Source: Azolla caroliniana
Lineage: Eukaryota; Polypodiophyta
Direction of reading: 5' to 3'
Assembly (NCBI GenBank): GCA_043228905.1
Contig: JBHGNT010000016.1
Location: 15,066,001-15,130,000 of the forward strand
Length of the DNA: 64,000 nucleotides
Below the pieces are notes generated by a model. It did not search any database. It was not told where the DNA came from and worked only from the letters and a program-made list of their open reading frames with translations. Shown one piece after another: positions 54,580-64,000 of this stretch. Made by a program: the position numbers and the translations under genes. The first letter of the stretch is position 1; each line of letters opens with the position of its first letter.

Positions 54580-55039
54580 TGTGAAGGATCTATGTATCGA
54601 TGGAGTAAGCTCCTCGATGTCATTTGCGGAGTTCGGACCGGCGTAATACCCTTTTGATGGCGAATCGGGCGAAGATGGTTGTCAGACACCTCTGAGCCTC
54701 ACACTCACTTAACAATTAATAGATGATTAAGCACGATATCTCTCTCACTCTCTCAAGCTCACTCTCATAGAAAATGGCATAATGAATATAGACAACAAGA
54801 GTAATGAATATGTTTATTAACCCTCTTTGCTAAGAGGTCTAGCACCAACAAAGAAGAGAGATTAGTGTTCTCTAACTAAACACTTCACTAATCTCTCTTA
54901 AGCTTAAAGGTTACAAGAAGGAGGAGAGGAAGCTCTAGCTCTTAATCAATAAGGAGATCTTTACAAATGGGGGAACCCTTACAAAGCCACTACTATGTGG
55001 TTTATATAGCATTCACGTTTAGGGTATGGGCCTTTCACA
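54580..55039 (-). repeat. Probable 5' LTR of the minus-strand Gypsy
   Basis: It adjoins the primer site. In element orientation it would start TGTGAAAGGCCC (55039), has TATATAAA at 55001-55008 and ends TCCTTCACA. The partner LTR is missing, so both ends are estimates. Confidence 0.5.
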
Positions 55040-56900
55040 CTTCGACGTCCCTTTGCCTCTTTTCCTCTTGCTGTTTCCTCTTTGTAGGTCCTTCAACACA
55101 TATTACGTCCTTGTTGATGCGCTCTTATTCATGACTGGTTGTGTTGCAATCCAAGCACTTAACAATAAATCATCTTTGCAAATTTATTGTATTTTCCTTT
55201 CTCATATTTTCTTTTCATGAAGTGATTAATTGACATGTTAAGTTTTTAAGTATATGTTAATAGCTTAACTTCTTCTTAAGATTAAGGTATATTTGAGAGA
55301 TTGAGATAGATAGATAGATATTTTTAGGGTCCGTAGAGAGGCCAATATTGACCCATAGGACCCATTGAGAGGGATTTTGGTATAGAGAGAGAACGTGGAG
55401 GTAATACAAAACACCCATTGGCCATGGACACCCACCACAGACCCCTATCGAATGATAGTGTGTATGCTTGCTTGACTTGGCAATGACCTAACAAGGAGAA
55501 AACCATTAGCTATCACATTAACCCCATGACACCAATAATGATCTTGATCCACTCACATAATTACTATGCCATTTGGCACTAACAGTTTTTTATGAGCCCA
55601 AGTTTCTGTGTGAATTTTGCTAGTAAGTCAACATACATCCACTTACATTCACCTTTAACCAGTTTTGTGACAATACAAATACTCAAATTTGTACGCAAAA
55701 TAGATGACAAGTTTGAGTCTCTTATTTAACCACCCTATTATTCCACAATATTTTGACATCGACCCTTTTGAGAAACATTGGCTACGCCTAAACCCAATTT
55801 GAAAGTGTTAGTTCAAGGTCTTGCCTCTCGTCAATTAAATGACAAAAACCCCTGGAATTTTCCCATTTAATCAATCCAAACAATATAGTTTACATTAAAA
55901 AACCATTATGAGCGGTTATCAAATCCACAAGACAAATTACATCATGAATATGTGCTCATAGTGTGAAAAAAAGTAAGATGGTTGCCTTGTCCGTCATAAA
56001 TTCTTATGCTATTTTGATTCAAAACCACCTGAAATGAAGCATGGGCATGTAATCCCTATAATCCATAACCCCAATGACTTTTCTCTCCCATTTGATCGCT
56101 TTTGTGATCTCTTGTCATCATGCACTTCTTAATTAACAATGTTAAGCGCTCTTATCATGTGAGCTACCGTTTGCTCCAAACCACTCTCAAACCCTATTTT
56201 AACACATGTTCCTCTCTTCACACACACATGTCACCTCACGACAACGGCCACACATCACCTTGATTAACTTTAGAAAATTTAAACAAACTAAAGCTCGTGA
56301 TGAAGCTTGTAAGAAACGAAGGCAGAAGGTCACATTGGTGGGATCTAATTATACGCAGCACATTGACACTTGAAACCCTGCCGGCTCCAACTAGATGTCA
56401 GTTAAGATGAATGCATACCACACTAAACGAGAAGTCATGAGGAGCTAGTGGTTTCAAGTATCACAAGAATGCCCTCCTCGTATTGTTTTAATGTGTTGGT
56501 ACGAGATGGTTATGTACTTGCCATGGACAAGCAAGAAAGGAAGGAAAATGAAGAGAATGTGGTGGTTGGCTATTGACTAAGGTAAAGGTCAAAAATCGTA
56601 TCGTATCATCCTACACGCACATCATCATAGTTTTACCAACCCACCCCCAAAATAAGAAGGCCTCTCTCTAGAGGAAGGCGTGTTTTTTCCCCTTTTGGGC
56701 GGTTTCACACACGCGCGCGGACACGCGCGAATTAAAATTTAGAAACCATACGCAACTAACTAAACCCCTTCAAAAAAGCAAAAATCACAACATACGAAAA
56801 CTAAAACAAATACAAAACGAACAATAAACATAGAAGCGCTGAAATAATTAATTAATTAATTAATTATGAGAAGAAATAAATAGAGAACAAGTACATTTAA
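55040..56900. other. Spacer upstream of the BZR-like gene
   Basis: AT-rich with a GATA run (about 55307-55320). An alternating ACGCGCGCG stretch lies at about 56708-56729. No gene recognised. Confidence 0.45.
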
Positions 56901-56918
56901 GAAAACAATTCTGATTTT

Positions 56919-57046
56919 CGCACGCCGGGGAAGAAAACCGACCTCACGCCACGTGGCATCTTCTTATTCGCACGCATCCACGTGGCACTTCTTATTCCGT
57001 CAAAACAATTGATTTACCTGTTCCTTTCTCAGGTCTTTGCCACGTG
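56919..57046 (+). promoter_or_regulatory. Cluster of three G-boxes and two BRRE-type motifs
   Basis: CACGTG occurs at 56950-56955, 56979-56984 and 57041-57046, the first and third as GCCACGTGGC. CGCACG (reverse complement CGTGCG, a brassinosteroid response element form) lies at 56919-56924 and 56969-56974. They are about 0.85-1.0 kb before the BZR-like ATG. BZR1-family proteins bind both motif types, so feedback on the gene is possible. Confidence 0.6.
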
Positions 57047-57399
57047 GCCAGCAACTGTCTGATTTTCGCAGATTTGTTTTTGCATCTACTATTTTCCATT
57101 TTATATATTTATTTTTTTTCGCGATTTTCTTTCTTCGGTCCATCAATCTTTTTTTTTGCTTTTTTGGAGTTTTCGAATGTTTTTTATTTCTATTTTTCAC
57201 GGATTTTTATTTTCTTTGCATTTCTCCATTTTCACTATTAACTCTCTGAGAAAAAATAAATAAGTATCTTGTGCACGTCACGAAATAGATAAAGAAAGAG
57301 ATTCGACAACGAATCTGGAAGATTCCGGCAAATGATTCTGCCCCCCGCCCATAATTAATCTATTATTATTTTACCGCTCACTTATTTACTCTATTTATT

Positions 57400-57894
57400 T
57401 AAACAAAATCGTTTAATATTAAGTACATTCAGAATCCATTATTATTTTTAAATTCAATTTATAATATTTTTTACTAGCTAATTACCATTAATTATTACTC
57501 CTATTTATTTGCTTAAGTTCTTCTTCATCCAGTTCTCTCCTTAACACGACCTAGGAGAAAACAAAAATTGTCTCAGACATTTCAAACCCTAAATTAATTT
57601 TCTCTGCTCCACTAACCCTAAATCCAAATTTACCTTTGCCTTCTGCCTTAAACCCTAATAGTCTCATCCCAACTCCCTTCCAGAAACAGAAGTCCTTCTA
57701 CCGGTTACTCTGAAACACTAGCACTAATAACTAGTTTTTCTCTCCTCAGCTCCAAACCCTAATTCAATCAGAGATCTGGATTGTGAAATTCTTAAGTTAT
57801 TATTAGGATATATCGCGCCGATTTCCTGTCATAAAGAGAGCCCTAATTCTCTGCACGAACACCAGTTTATCTCATGACCTAATCTACGGATGAG
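57400..57894 (+). promoter_or_regulatory. Leader of the BZR-like gene with telo-boxes
   Basis: Pyrimidine-rich, AT-rich sequence with repeated AAACCCTAA-type boxes (about 57586, 57645, 57755), as is common in plant 5' leaders. The transcription start is not determined. An upstream ATG at 57890 in another frame overlaps the start. Confidence 0.45.
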
Positions 57895-58776
57895 ATGGAG
57901 ATGGAGGCGGAGGCGGATTCGAACCCTGGGCGGCTGAGGAGACAGAGCCCATCCGTGCGAGGCTGCATAAAGGCCACGTCAGGCCCATGGGTGGTGAGGC
58001 GGCCGGTGAACGGCGTGGTGAAGCCGCGGGGCGGCTGGGCGGAGTCGGAGTCGGCGCCGTCCGTACTGCTCCGCCTCCCCTCCGCCCGGGAGAGGGAGAA
58101 CAACAAGCGGCGCGAGCGGCGGCGCCGGGCGGTGGCGGCCCGAATCTTCGCAGGGCTGCGCGCCCATGGCAATTACCGCCTGCCCAAGCACGCCGACCAT
58201 AACGAGGTCCTCAAGGCGCTCTGCGATGAGGCCGGTTGGGCGGTGGACGACGACGGCACCATCCGCCGCAAAATCAAAGCGCCGCCGCCGCCGCCGCCAT
58301 TAGGCTCTGCTGACCTCAGGGCCTGTGCCGCCGCCGCCGCCACTCAGGACAGCCCCGAGAACTCGTCTTCCTGTACGGCGGCGCACGATCCGTCTGCCGG
58401 CCTCGGGTACGGCAGCGACCAGGACAGCACGGAGGCCCGCGCCGCCTCCAGGCCACCGCCGCCGCCGGAGCTGCTGCTTTTCGTGGCCGGCCCCTGCGTT
58501 GAGAATGAACCCGCAGGAGTGGCTATGGAGGAGAAGGACCTGCTGTCCCTGCGCAGCGCCACTACCGCTCAGTCTCACCTGTGGTGGCCTGCGCCTCGAC
58601 GATACAGTCACGCGAACGCTAATCACCTTCTTAATCCCAGTCACGCGAAACCTAATCACCTTCTTAATTTCAATCACGGGAACCCTAATCACTCTCTTAA
58701 CTACTACAGCCACGGTCGCCCTAATGCGGATGATGACGACGGCTTGTCTCTCACCCTCGCTCTTAATCTATTGTAG
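57895..58776 (+). CDS. BES1/BZR1-like transcription factor, intronless
   Basis: The protein has 293 residues. After an N-terminus with [15 protein letters not shown] comes a BZR1-type DNA-binding domain (about 63-127) with [38 protein letters not shown] and [15 protein letters not shown]. In Arabidopsis BZR1 this domain binds G-box and BRRE sites in brassinosteroid signalling, and an intron follows it; here the frame runs on. A Pro run and low-complexity Ala/Pro/Ser sequence follow, then [12 protein letters not shown]-like Asn/His repeats (about 240-280). The end [10 protein letters not shown] has the alternating-Leu pattern of an EAR repression motif. I do not see the serine-rich GSK3 target array and PEST box of canonical BZR1. 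The region is much more GC-rich than its flanks. The start is the first of two in-frame ATGs (57895, 57901). It is probably a nuclear repressor of a divergent subgroup. Confidence 0.88.
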   Translation: MEMEAEADSNPGRLRRQSPSVRGCIKATSGPWVVRRPVNGVVKPRGGWAESESAPSVLLRLPSARERENNKRRERRRRAVAARIFAGLRAHGNYRLPKHADHNEVLKALCDEAGWAVDDDGTIRRKIKAPPPPPPLGSADLRACAAAAATQDSPENSSSCTAAHDPSAGLGYGSDQDSTEARAASRPPPPPELLLFVAGPCVENEPAGVAMEEKDLLSLRSATTAQSHLWWPAPRRYSHANANHLLNPSHAKPNHLLNFNHGNPNHSLNYYSHGRPNADDDDGLSLTLALNLL

Positions 58777-59941
58777 ACACCACTAACTATGTTAATGATG
58801 GTTTAGCTAAAACCTGTTTAGCCCTTAACCACGATTAGCTGGGCCATGATTTGTAGTCAATCTAGCTCTTAATCATAAATGGGGAACCGTAATTTGTTCG
58901 ATATTGGCCCCTTTCGTTTGCATAGCATTAACTAATGAATGATCCATGATTGATTGCAAGCCTATATATATTGCATTCGAGTTGGATTGATAAACCTCGT
59001 TGACGATTTCGGTCTAATTGTCATTGGCAACGTAATAATTATTGCCCGTTCCCATCCATAAAATGACCATTGCATTGCTTGTCACTTGCCACTTAAACTT
59101 AGTGTGACTGTTCGGATAAAATTACCACAATTTGGCTCGATTCTTAGTGTGTAAAATATTTATATTTTCATGGTATAAGCCAACAAGCATGTAAAAGTAC
59201 GATCGGTTGATGAATTGATCGGGCACATTTATTTGTTGTCTAGTGATTGATCCAATATACTTAATTTCTTCCACACACCGACCTAATCCTTCAATTTATT
59301 CGCCATTGCAAGCATTGATCGTTCACTCTCCTTGTGTCTTTGTATTAAAGAAAATGTAACATAGTAAGGAGATTCTCAATGATGGGAGGTCTTGCATTCC
59401 CTCTAGGAAAGTGCTTTTTCTTGGGACTAGCTACAATTATTGTTGAGATATTTGCTGATTTTAATCTTAGAATACTAAAGTGTGGGAGCTTGGAATGTGG
59501 ATACTCTATTTTTAGATGAAGGATGGTATATAAAAGTAAAAGATCGTATTCAATTGGGATATTGTCTAGTTATACTTTGTAAACAATTTATGAATATGTC
59601 TCTTTGGTGTCCTTCAAGTCATTTAGAATTGGATAATTAGAGACACATACAGTTGAACCAAAAGTCTCAGCCTATTTTATTTTATTTTTCTGTTCCATAT
59701 CTAGCATACAATTGCTCTATACTATATATAGATAAAGGATAAACACACATATATCTAGTTATATACACACATAAGTAAAAACCATACATGGATGTGAAGA
59801 AACAAAAGTTTATAGTAGTTTAGATGTGCAATATTTACATTGACATATATTATAGACGTAGATTGACACATACATGATATTCGAGAATAAGAAATGGCCT
59901 TGAGAATATTATAAAACCATTTGTTTTTGTAAATAATTAAG
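58777..59941. other. 3' flank of the BZR-like gene
   Basis: AT-rich, no gene recognised. It ends at the minus-strand Copia LTR. Confidence 0.5.
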
Positions 59942-59972
59942 TGTATAATTATGTAGTGCCAAAATAGATTAG

Positions 59973-60013
<41 letters not shown>

Positions 60014-60325
60014 AGAGAAGAGAGAAGAGAGAAGATAGGAAAACACAATAGGTTAAAGTGTATATTCACAAGAACAAGGATGACAACCAACCGATACAAA
60101 GGGAGAGAGGAGGGTGCTTATATGTATTGTCACCCTCTCTCTACATTCTCTCACTAAAATTACTTCTCAAGATGGGGGAAACTTAACTAACTCAATAACT
60201 ATGTGTTATATAAGTTATATTCTATGACACATTAGTTATTGTTACAGTGTGTTGGTGTGTTCACACACTTGCATATTCTTAAAGTGGGTTCACACCATAG
60301 AGTAAGTTGAGTTTGATTCTCAACA
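59942..60325 (-). repeat. LTR of Copia family A, copy 3
   Basis: About 384 bp. The low-coordinate end (TGTATAATT) is placed by alignment with TTTTTTACA in copy 2. Confidence 0.7.
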
Positions 60326-60395
60326 CGCCCCTTCAAGCTCAACTTTTGATCGTTGGATAGTCAGCTTTCGGTGATGTGCGGTATAGGCTTTCAAC

Positions 60396-61435
60396 TTAGT
60401 TGGTTTCTTGCTTCGTCCTCGGCTTTGATGTTCGACTACGTGTCACGCTTTTGGTACTCCCCCTCAAGTTCGGCAAGTTAGAGGTTGACACTCCAAGCTT
60501 GATTGAGAATTGCCAAAGCTTGTCATCCCCTACGGCTTTCGTGAAGATGTCGGTCATTTGGAGATTCCTACTGATATGTTGGAGGTCAATATCCCCCGTG
60601 ATGACACGTTCTCGGATGAAGTGGTAGTGCACCTCGATGTGCTTTGTCCCAGCATGGAAGACTGGGTTCTTAGCAAGATGGATACTGCTAAGATTGTCGT
60701 AGTCGATCAAGATTGGGTTGTTGATGAAGATGCCCAGATCTTTCAAGATCCGCTTAAGCCATACGGCTTCACATCTTGCCACGATCGTGCCCTTGTATTC
60801 GGCCTCTATGATTGATAATGCGATGGTCAATTGCTTCTTGTTGCTCCATGATATGGCTCCACTTTTGAGGGAGAAGACAAACCCTGAAGTCAAGCGTTGG
60901 TCGGCTTTGTAGCCGGCAGTCAGCATTTGTATACCCTTCAAGTCGAATCGGCATTGTTGACTTGTCAAGAATGTCGTAATCCATAGTGCTACTCATGTAT
61001 CGTAATACTCGCTTAGCACAATCTAGATGAATGTCGCGTGGTGTTTGCATGAATTGGCTAAGGAGACCGACCGGATAGGTAAGGCCGGGGCAGGTGATTG
61101 TGAGGTAGATTAGGCTTTCGACAAGTTGCCAATAGTGTGTTGGCTCACACTCTGTAGTGTCAGACTCGGCATCTAGCTTCAGATTTAGATCAAGAGGGGT
61201 TGTTACAGGCTTGCATTCCGTCATCCCGAACTTAAAGTAGATTTAAGATATAGTGCCATTGGGAGATCATGATGTCTTCAGGAGTTTGAATTACTTCAAT
61301 GCCTAGGAAGTAGTGGATCTCTTCCATGTCTTTCATCTCCAATTTGCCGGAGATGAACATCTTAATGTTGTTGATGTGAACAATGTGTTCTCCTCCAATC
61401 ACCAAGACATCAACATATATGATGATGAATATCAT
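60396..61435 (-). pseudogene. Copia reverse transcriptase end and RNase H
   Basis: From high to low coordinate: IIIYVDVLVIGG (the YVDD box with the last Asp changed to Val), MEEIHYFLGIEVIQ, then PLDLNLKLD and LIYLTITCPGLTYPVGLLSQFM, CAKRVLRYMSS, and RNase H with SGFVFSLKSGAISWSNKKQ, SIIEAEYKGT and NLSSIHLAKNPVFHAGTKHIEVHYHFIRE. Three frames are needed. The RNase H part alone is open for 190 residues. Confidence 0.85.
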
Positions 61436-61474
61436 ACCACTTGAGTCTCTTCGGATGAATAATGAATGGTGAGA

Positions 61475-62653
61475 CTAGGACATCCAAAAGCCGATTTGGT
61501 GAAGATATTCTGTTATCTTTGAATGCCAAGCCCGCGATGCTTGCTTAAGGTCGTAGAGAGGCTTCTTGAGTCGGCATAGCACATGTGGGTGTGTGCTTGG
61601 CTTGAATTCGGGTGGTTGTAGCATGTACACCTCCTCTTCTAGCTCGCCTTGAAGGAACACATTATTCATGTCCATCTGATGAAGAGGCCACCCTTTTGCC
61701 ATCACAAGATCAAGTACAATCTAAATGGTCGTCAACTTTGCCACAAGGGCAAAGGTTTCCTCATAGTCAACCGATTTGTTGTGCCATCAACATTGTACTT
61801 CACCTTATATATCCATCTGCAGCCAATTGCTTTCTTATGTGGTGAATAGGGAACAAATTCCCATGTTCTATTCTTGTTGAGTGCTTGCACTTCGTCGTTC
61901 ATTGCTTCCATCTATCATGGATCTTGAGCTACTCCAGCAAAGCTTTTTGGCTCCTGAACGGCTGCCACCATCATCATAAAGGCATAATGGTATGCCATGT
62001 AATTATTGTAGCCTAATCAAGTGACCACGTTCTTTTCTCTAGTTGAATGCGGAGTTTCTCATTTGTCGTTGCATTTCTTCACTCCGGATGTCCTCTTGAT
62101 AGGGACCCCAAAGTCATTGTCAACTGTGTGTGCCAATCCATCCATGTCACTCTCTCGGAGTGGTCGACCTCATATTCTGGTATCTTAACCTTTCCTTTGT
62201 CCGATGTGGCACTTGTTTGAAATGAGCTTTGGTTGCCCGGAGGCTCATGTGGTCCACTCAATATGGTTGAGATTGGACTTTCCTCCGCTTCTCTTTTGGC
62301 ACATGCACATACGCAATGCTGCCAAATACCCTCAAATGTGCCAAGTTCAGCTTCCTTCCGAAGTACAGCTCATGTGGTGACACCTTTGCTCAATGTGTAC
62401 GTATCTGATTCTAGATATAGACGGCTTTGGCCCTATAGAATTTTAGCATGCTTTTCTCCTTGAGCATTGCCCTGGTTGTTTTCACAATTGTCTGGTTCTT
62501 CCGTTCGGCCCTACCGTTCTGCTCTGGCTTGTATCTACAAGAGAATTCGCACTGAATTCCTTCTTTCTGCAAATAACAGTTGAATTGGCTGGAAATGATG
62601 GATCTCATATATGAAATGTAAATATTGTATGTTACATCAATATTATGATTCAC
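61475..62653 (-). pseudogene. Copia integrase end and reverse transcriptase start
   Basis: Minus frames show the integrase segment FNCYLQKEGIQCEF..PEQNGRAERKNQTIV (62653-62411), a linker (62261-62079) and reverse transcriptase pieces HQMDMNNVFLQGELEEEVYM and CRLKKPLYDLKQASRAW (61705-61475). The DVKNAFLHG-like box is changed to DMNNVFLQG. Multiple stops and shifts separate the pieces. Confidence 0.8.
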
Positions 62654-63385
62654 AAATATGTATAAATATAGGTGTTAGTCATTTTGTAATTTTTGTACCT
62701 TCTCTTGTAAATTTCACCTGTCGATTATTTAGGCATTTTTTGAAAGCCCTAAATTTTTAGACATGGTATAAATCAATATATTTTTATTCAATTTCCAAAA
62801 ACTTTTACGCATGTGATGGTCCTTTTTGTGAAATGACCTACTTTATGTCTTTTTTGGATGGACTGTTCTTAAATTGCGACATATTACCTATTTCAAATGA
62901 CCCGATGTTTTATAAGAAGGGGCCGAGAGCACTGTATAATTATCGATCTATAGTATGAAGTTTAATATAATTTTGAGTTAGAGTATATTCAGTGTGAAGT
63001 TGTTATTTTTTACTCTTAACTGTTATTTAGTATTTTGTGTTAACTACTAATCCAAATTTCCTCTTACTCGTGATCTATACAGTCGATCAGAGTTACTAAT
63101 TGTAACAAAGTGAGTTAATCAAGTAATTAAGTATCTGCGTAGAGTGTTTAAGTAATTGATAATCAGAGTCGACTGACTCCATCTCCTACCACAGTTTGTT
63201 GATAGAAAGACTCTGAGTAGTCCTTCGACCTTGTGTGTAGTTGACCCTAGTGAATAATCAAAAGGGGACAACACATAATTTGGCATGCCTTGTGTCGTGC
63301 CTTTCGGGGTTGGATCGTTTTGTGAGTCGGGTGGGAGCCGCCGAGGTTTTGGACTACAAGGAGGGGGGATTTGAGATGAATATAT
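62654..63385. other. Spacer
   Basis: AT-rich. A minus-strand open frame (63433-63119) begins in the GA microsatellite and shows no recognisable motif. Confidence 0.4.
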
Positions 63386-63652
63386 TGTAAGAGAGAGAGA
63401 GAGAGAGAGAAATAGAAAACTTGTAAATCTCACGAGTATAATGTATTTTATTAATCAATATTTAGATAAGAATGTGAATAGATTGAAAGAGAGAGATAAG
63501 AAAATTCATGAATCCCACGAGTATAATGTATTTTATTAATCATTATTTAGATAAGAATATGAATTTAGATTTAAAGAGAGAGAGAGAGAGAGAGAAAACT
63601 CATGAATCCCACAAGTATAGTTTATTAGATTAATCCATATTTAAAACCCTAA
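63386..63652. repeat. Three tandem copies of an 85-94 bp unit with GA runs
   Basis: Each unit has a GAGAGA run, AT[GC]AATCC[C]AC[GA]AGTATA and TTTATTA..ATTTAGATAAGAAT. The CACGAG/CACAAG anchors are at 63431, 63516 and 63610. The third copy is shorter and ends in AAAACCCTAATA. Confidence 0.8.
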
Positions 63653-64000
63653 TAATATCCAAGAATTTTGGCCCCAAATTTTTCAAACCCAATTACATTT
63701 TACTCCCATCCTTATATAGTGATGGACAAGGCTTTAGCAATCCATGTTTTTTCTGACTTCATGCTTTTTCTAACTATGAACTTTATCCTTTTTTCTAAAC
63801 TTAATGCTTTTTCTAACATGTTTTTTCTAAAAGTGATCATGCACACTAGATGTGCATGAGTATCTTTTTCTTAGAAAATGTGTAAGGATAACTTTTTCTA
63901 CATCAAAAATCTAATCTTTTAACAACCATGATATGTAACTTAGTATAATGGTAAGGTTTGAAATTGTTAACATGGAGGTATAGGGTTTTAATCTTGCCCT
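63653..64000. other. Spacer at window end
   Basis: AT-rich, with the phrase TTTTTCTAAC repeated several times around 63767-63825. No gene recognised. Confidence 0.4.

Larger units (their letters stand above)
59942..62653 (-). mobile_element. Copia family A, copy 3 (minus strand, 5' truncated)
   Basis: The LTR occupies 59942-60325 (TGTTGAGAATCAAAC in element orientation at 60325) with a GT microsatellite at 59976-60010. A purine-rich TTGAAGGGGCG lies next to it. RNase H, reverse transcriptase and part of integrase follow toward higher coordinates and end near 62653, where the element is truncated. It shares LTR blocks and RNase H wording (CDNLSSIHLAKNPVFHA) with the copies at 1-609 and 1258-2447. 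Confidence 0.85.

Noticed and set aside
57895-58776. BZR-like gene as a processed retrocopy
   Set aside because: It lacks an intron, but I see no poly(A) tail or flanking duplication, the leader looks like a native promoter region, and the protein differs strongly from canonical BZR1.
57879-58786. Antisense and shifted frames across the BZR-like gene (up to 153 codons)
   Set aside because: They arise from GC-rich codons. Only the 293-residue frame carries a conserved domain.
63119-63433. Minus-strand open frame of 104 codons as a host gene
   Set aside because: It starts inside a GA microsatellite (Ser-Leu run), has no motif, and lies in AT-rich sequence.

Overview
This is a plant nuclear window, most likely from an angiosperm. 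The evidence is plant-type Copia and Gypsy LTR elements primed by initiator-Met tRNA, short GT..AG introns, a BES1/BZR1-type transcription factor, a PPR pseudogene, telo-box rich 5' leaders and a hAT-type MITE. The species cannot be fixed from sequence alone. Most of the window is transposable elements, many nested. I see one convincing host gene, BES1/BZR1-like, at 57895-58776 (+), and one host pseudogene, PPR, at about 48636-49470 (-).

Layout: 1-2447 holds two decayed copies of one Copia family around a LINE-like scrap. 2871-8276 is a nearly complete Copia element with a perfect TCTAG target duplication, inserted into an older Copia RNase H remnant. 8541-28239 is a three-level nest. The outer layer is a Gypsy element (+) cut in its protease DTGS motif. 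Inside it is a chromodomain Gypsy (-, 8801-24952, TSD GTAGT) whose LTRs differ by a single substitution. Inside that, between integrase and chromodomain, is a 9.08-kb DNA transposon (9736-18816) with 36-bp inverted repeats and a TAAA duplication.

The DNA transposon is the highlight. It has two divergent genes. The minus-strand gene (12874 to 10094) is a DUF7869-like RNase H-fold transposase candidate whose frame contains two TGA codons. The plus-strand gene (14643-17769, five exons, intact reading frame after splicing) fuses a ParB-like domain to a permuted beta-class DNA amino-methyltransferase, an architecture I know from phages and prophages. Between the genes lie a TATA box, a 9-bp repeat array and seven copies of a perfect 25-bp palindrome spaced every 51-52 bp. 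The palindromes fit inside a predicted first intron of the ParB-methyltransferase gene. A ParB-like protein beside a phased palindrome array suggests a parS-like recognition system coupled to DNA methylation inside a eukaryotic transposon. That functional reading is inference.

Further right: a 3.3-kb non-autonomous LTR element (29416-32712, TSD ATGTT), a hAT-type MITE (33848-34388, 8-bp TSD), several decayed Gypsy and Copia fragments (35.5-43.3 kb, 45.9-46.6 kb), the PPR pseudogene, a minus-strand Copia 3' end (49.5-51.07 kb), minus-strand Gypsy gag regions with a 36-bp minisatellite (51.07-55.04 kb), the BZR-like gene with three G-boxes upstream, and a third, minus-strand copy of the first Copia family (59942-62653). 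The remaining spacers are AT-rich and hold nothing I can identify beyond microsatellites and local duplications.
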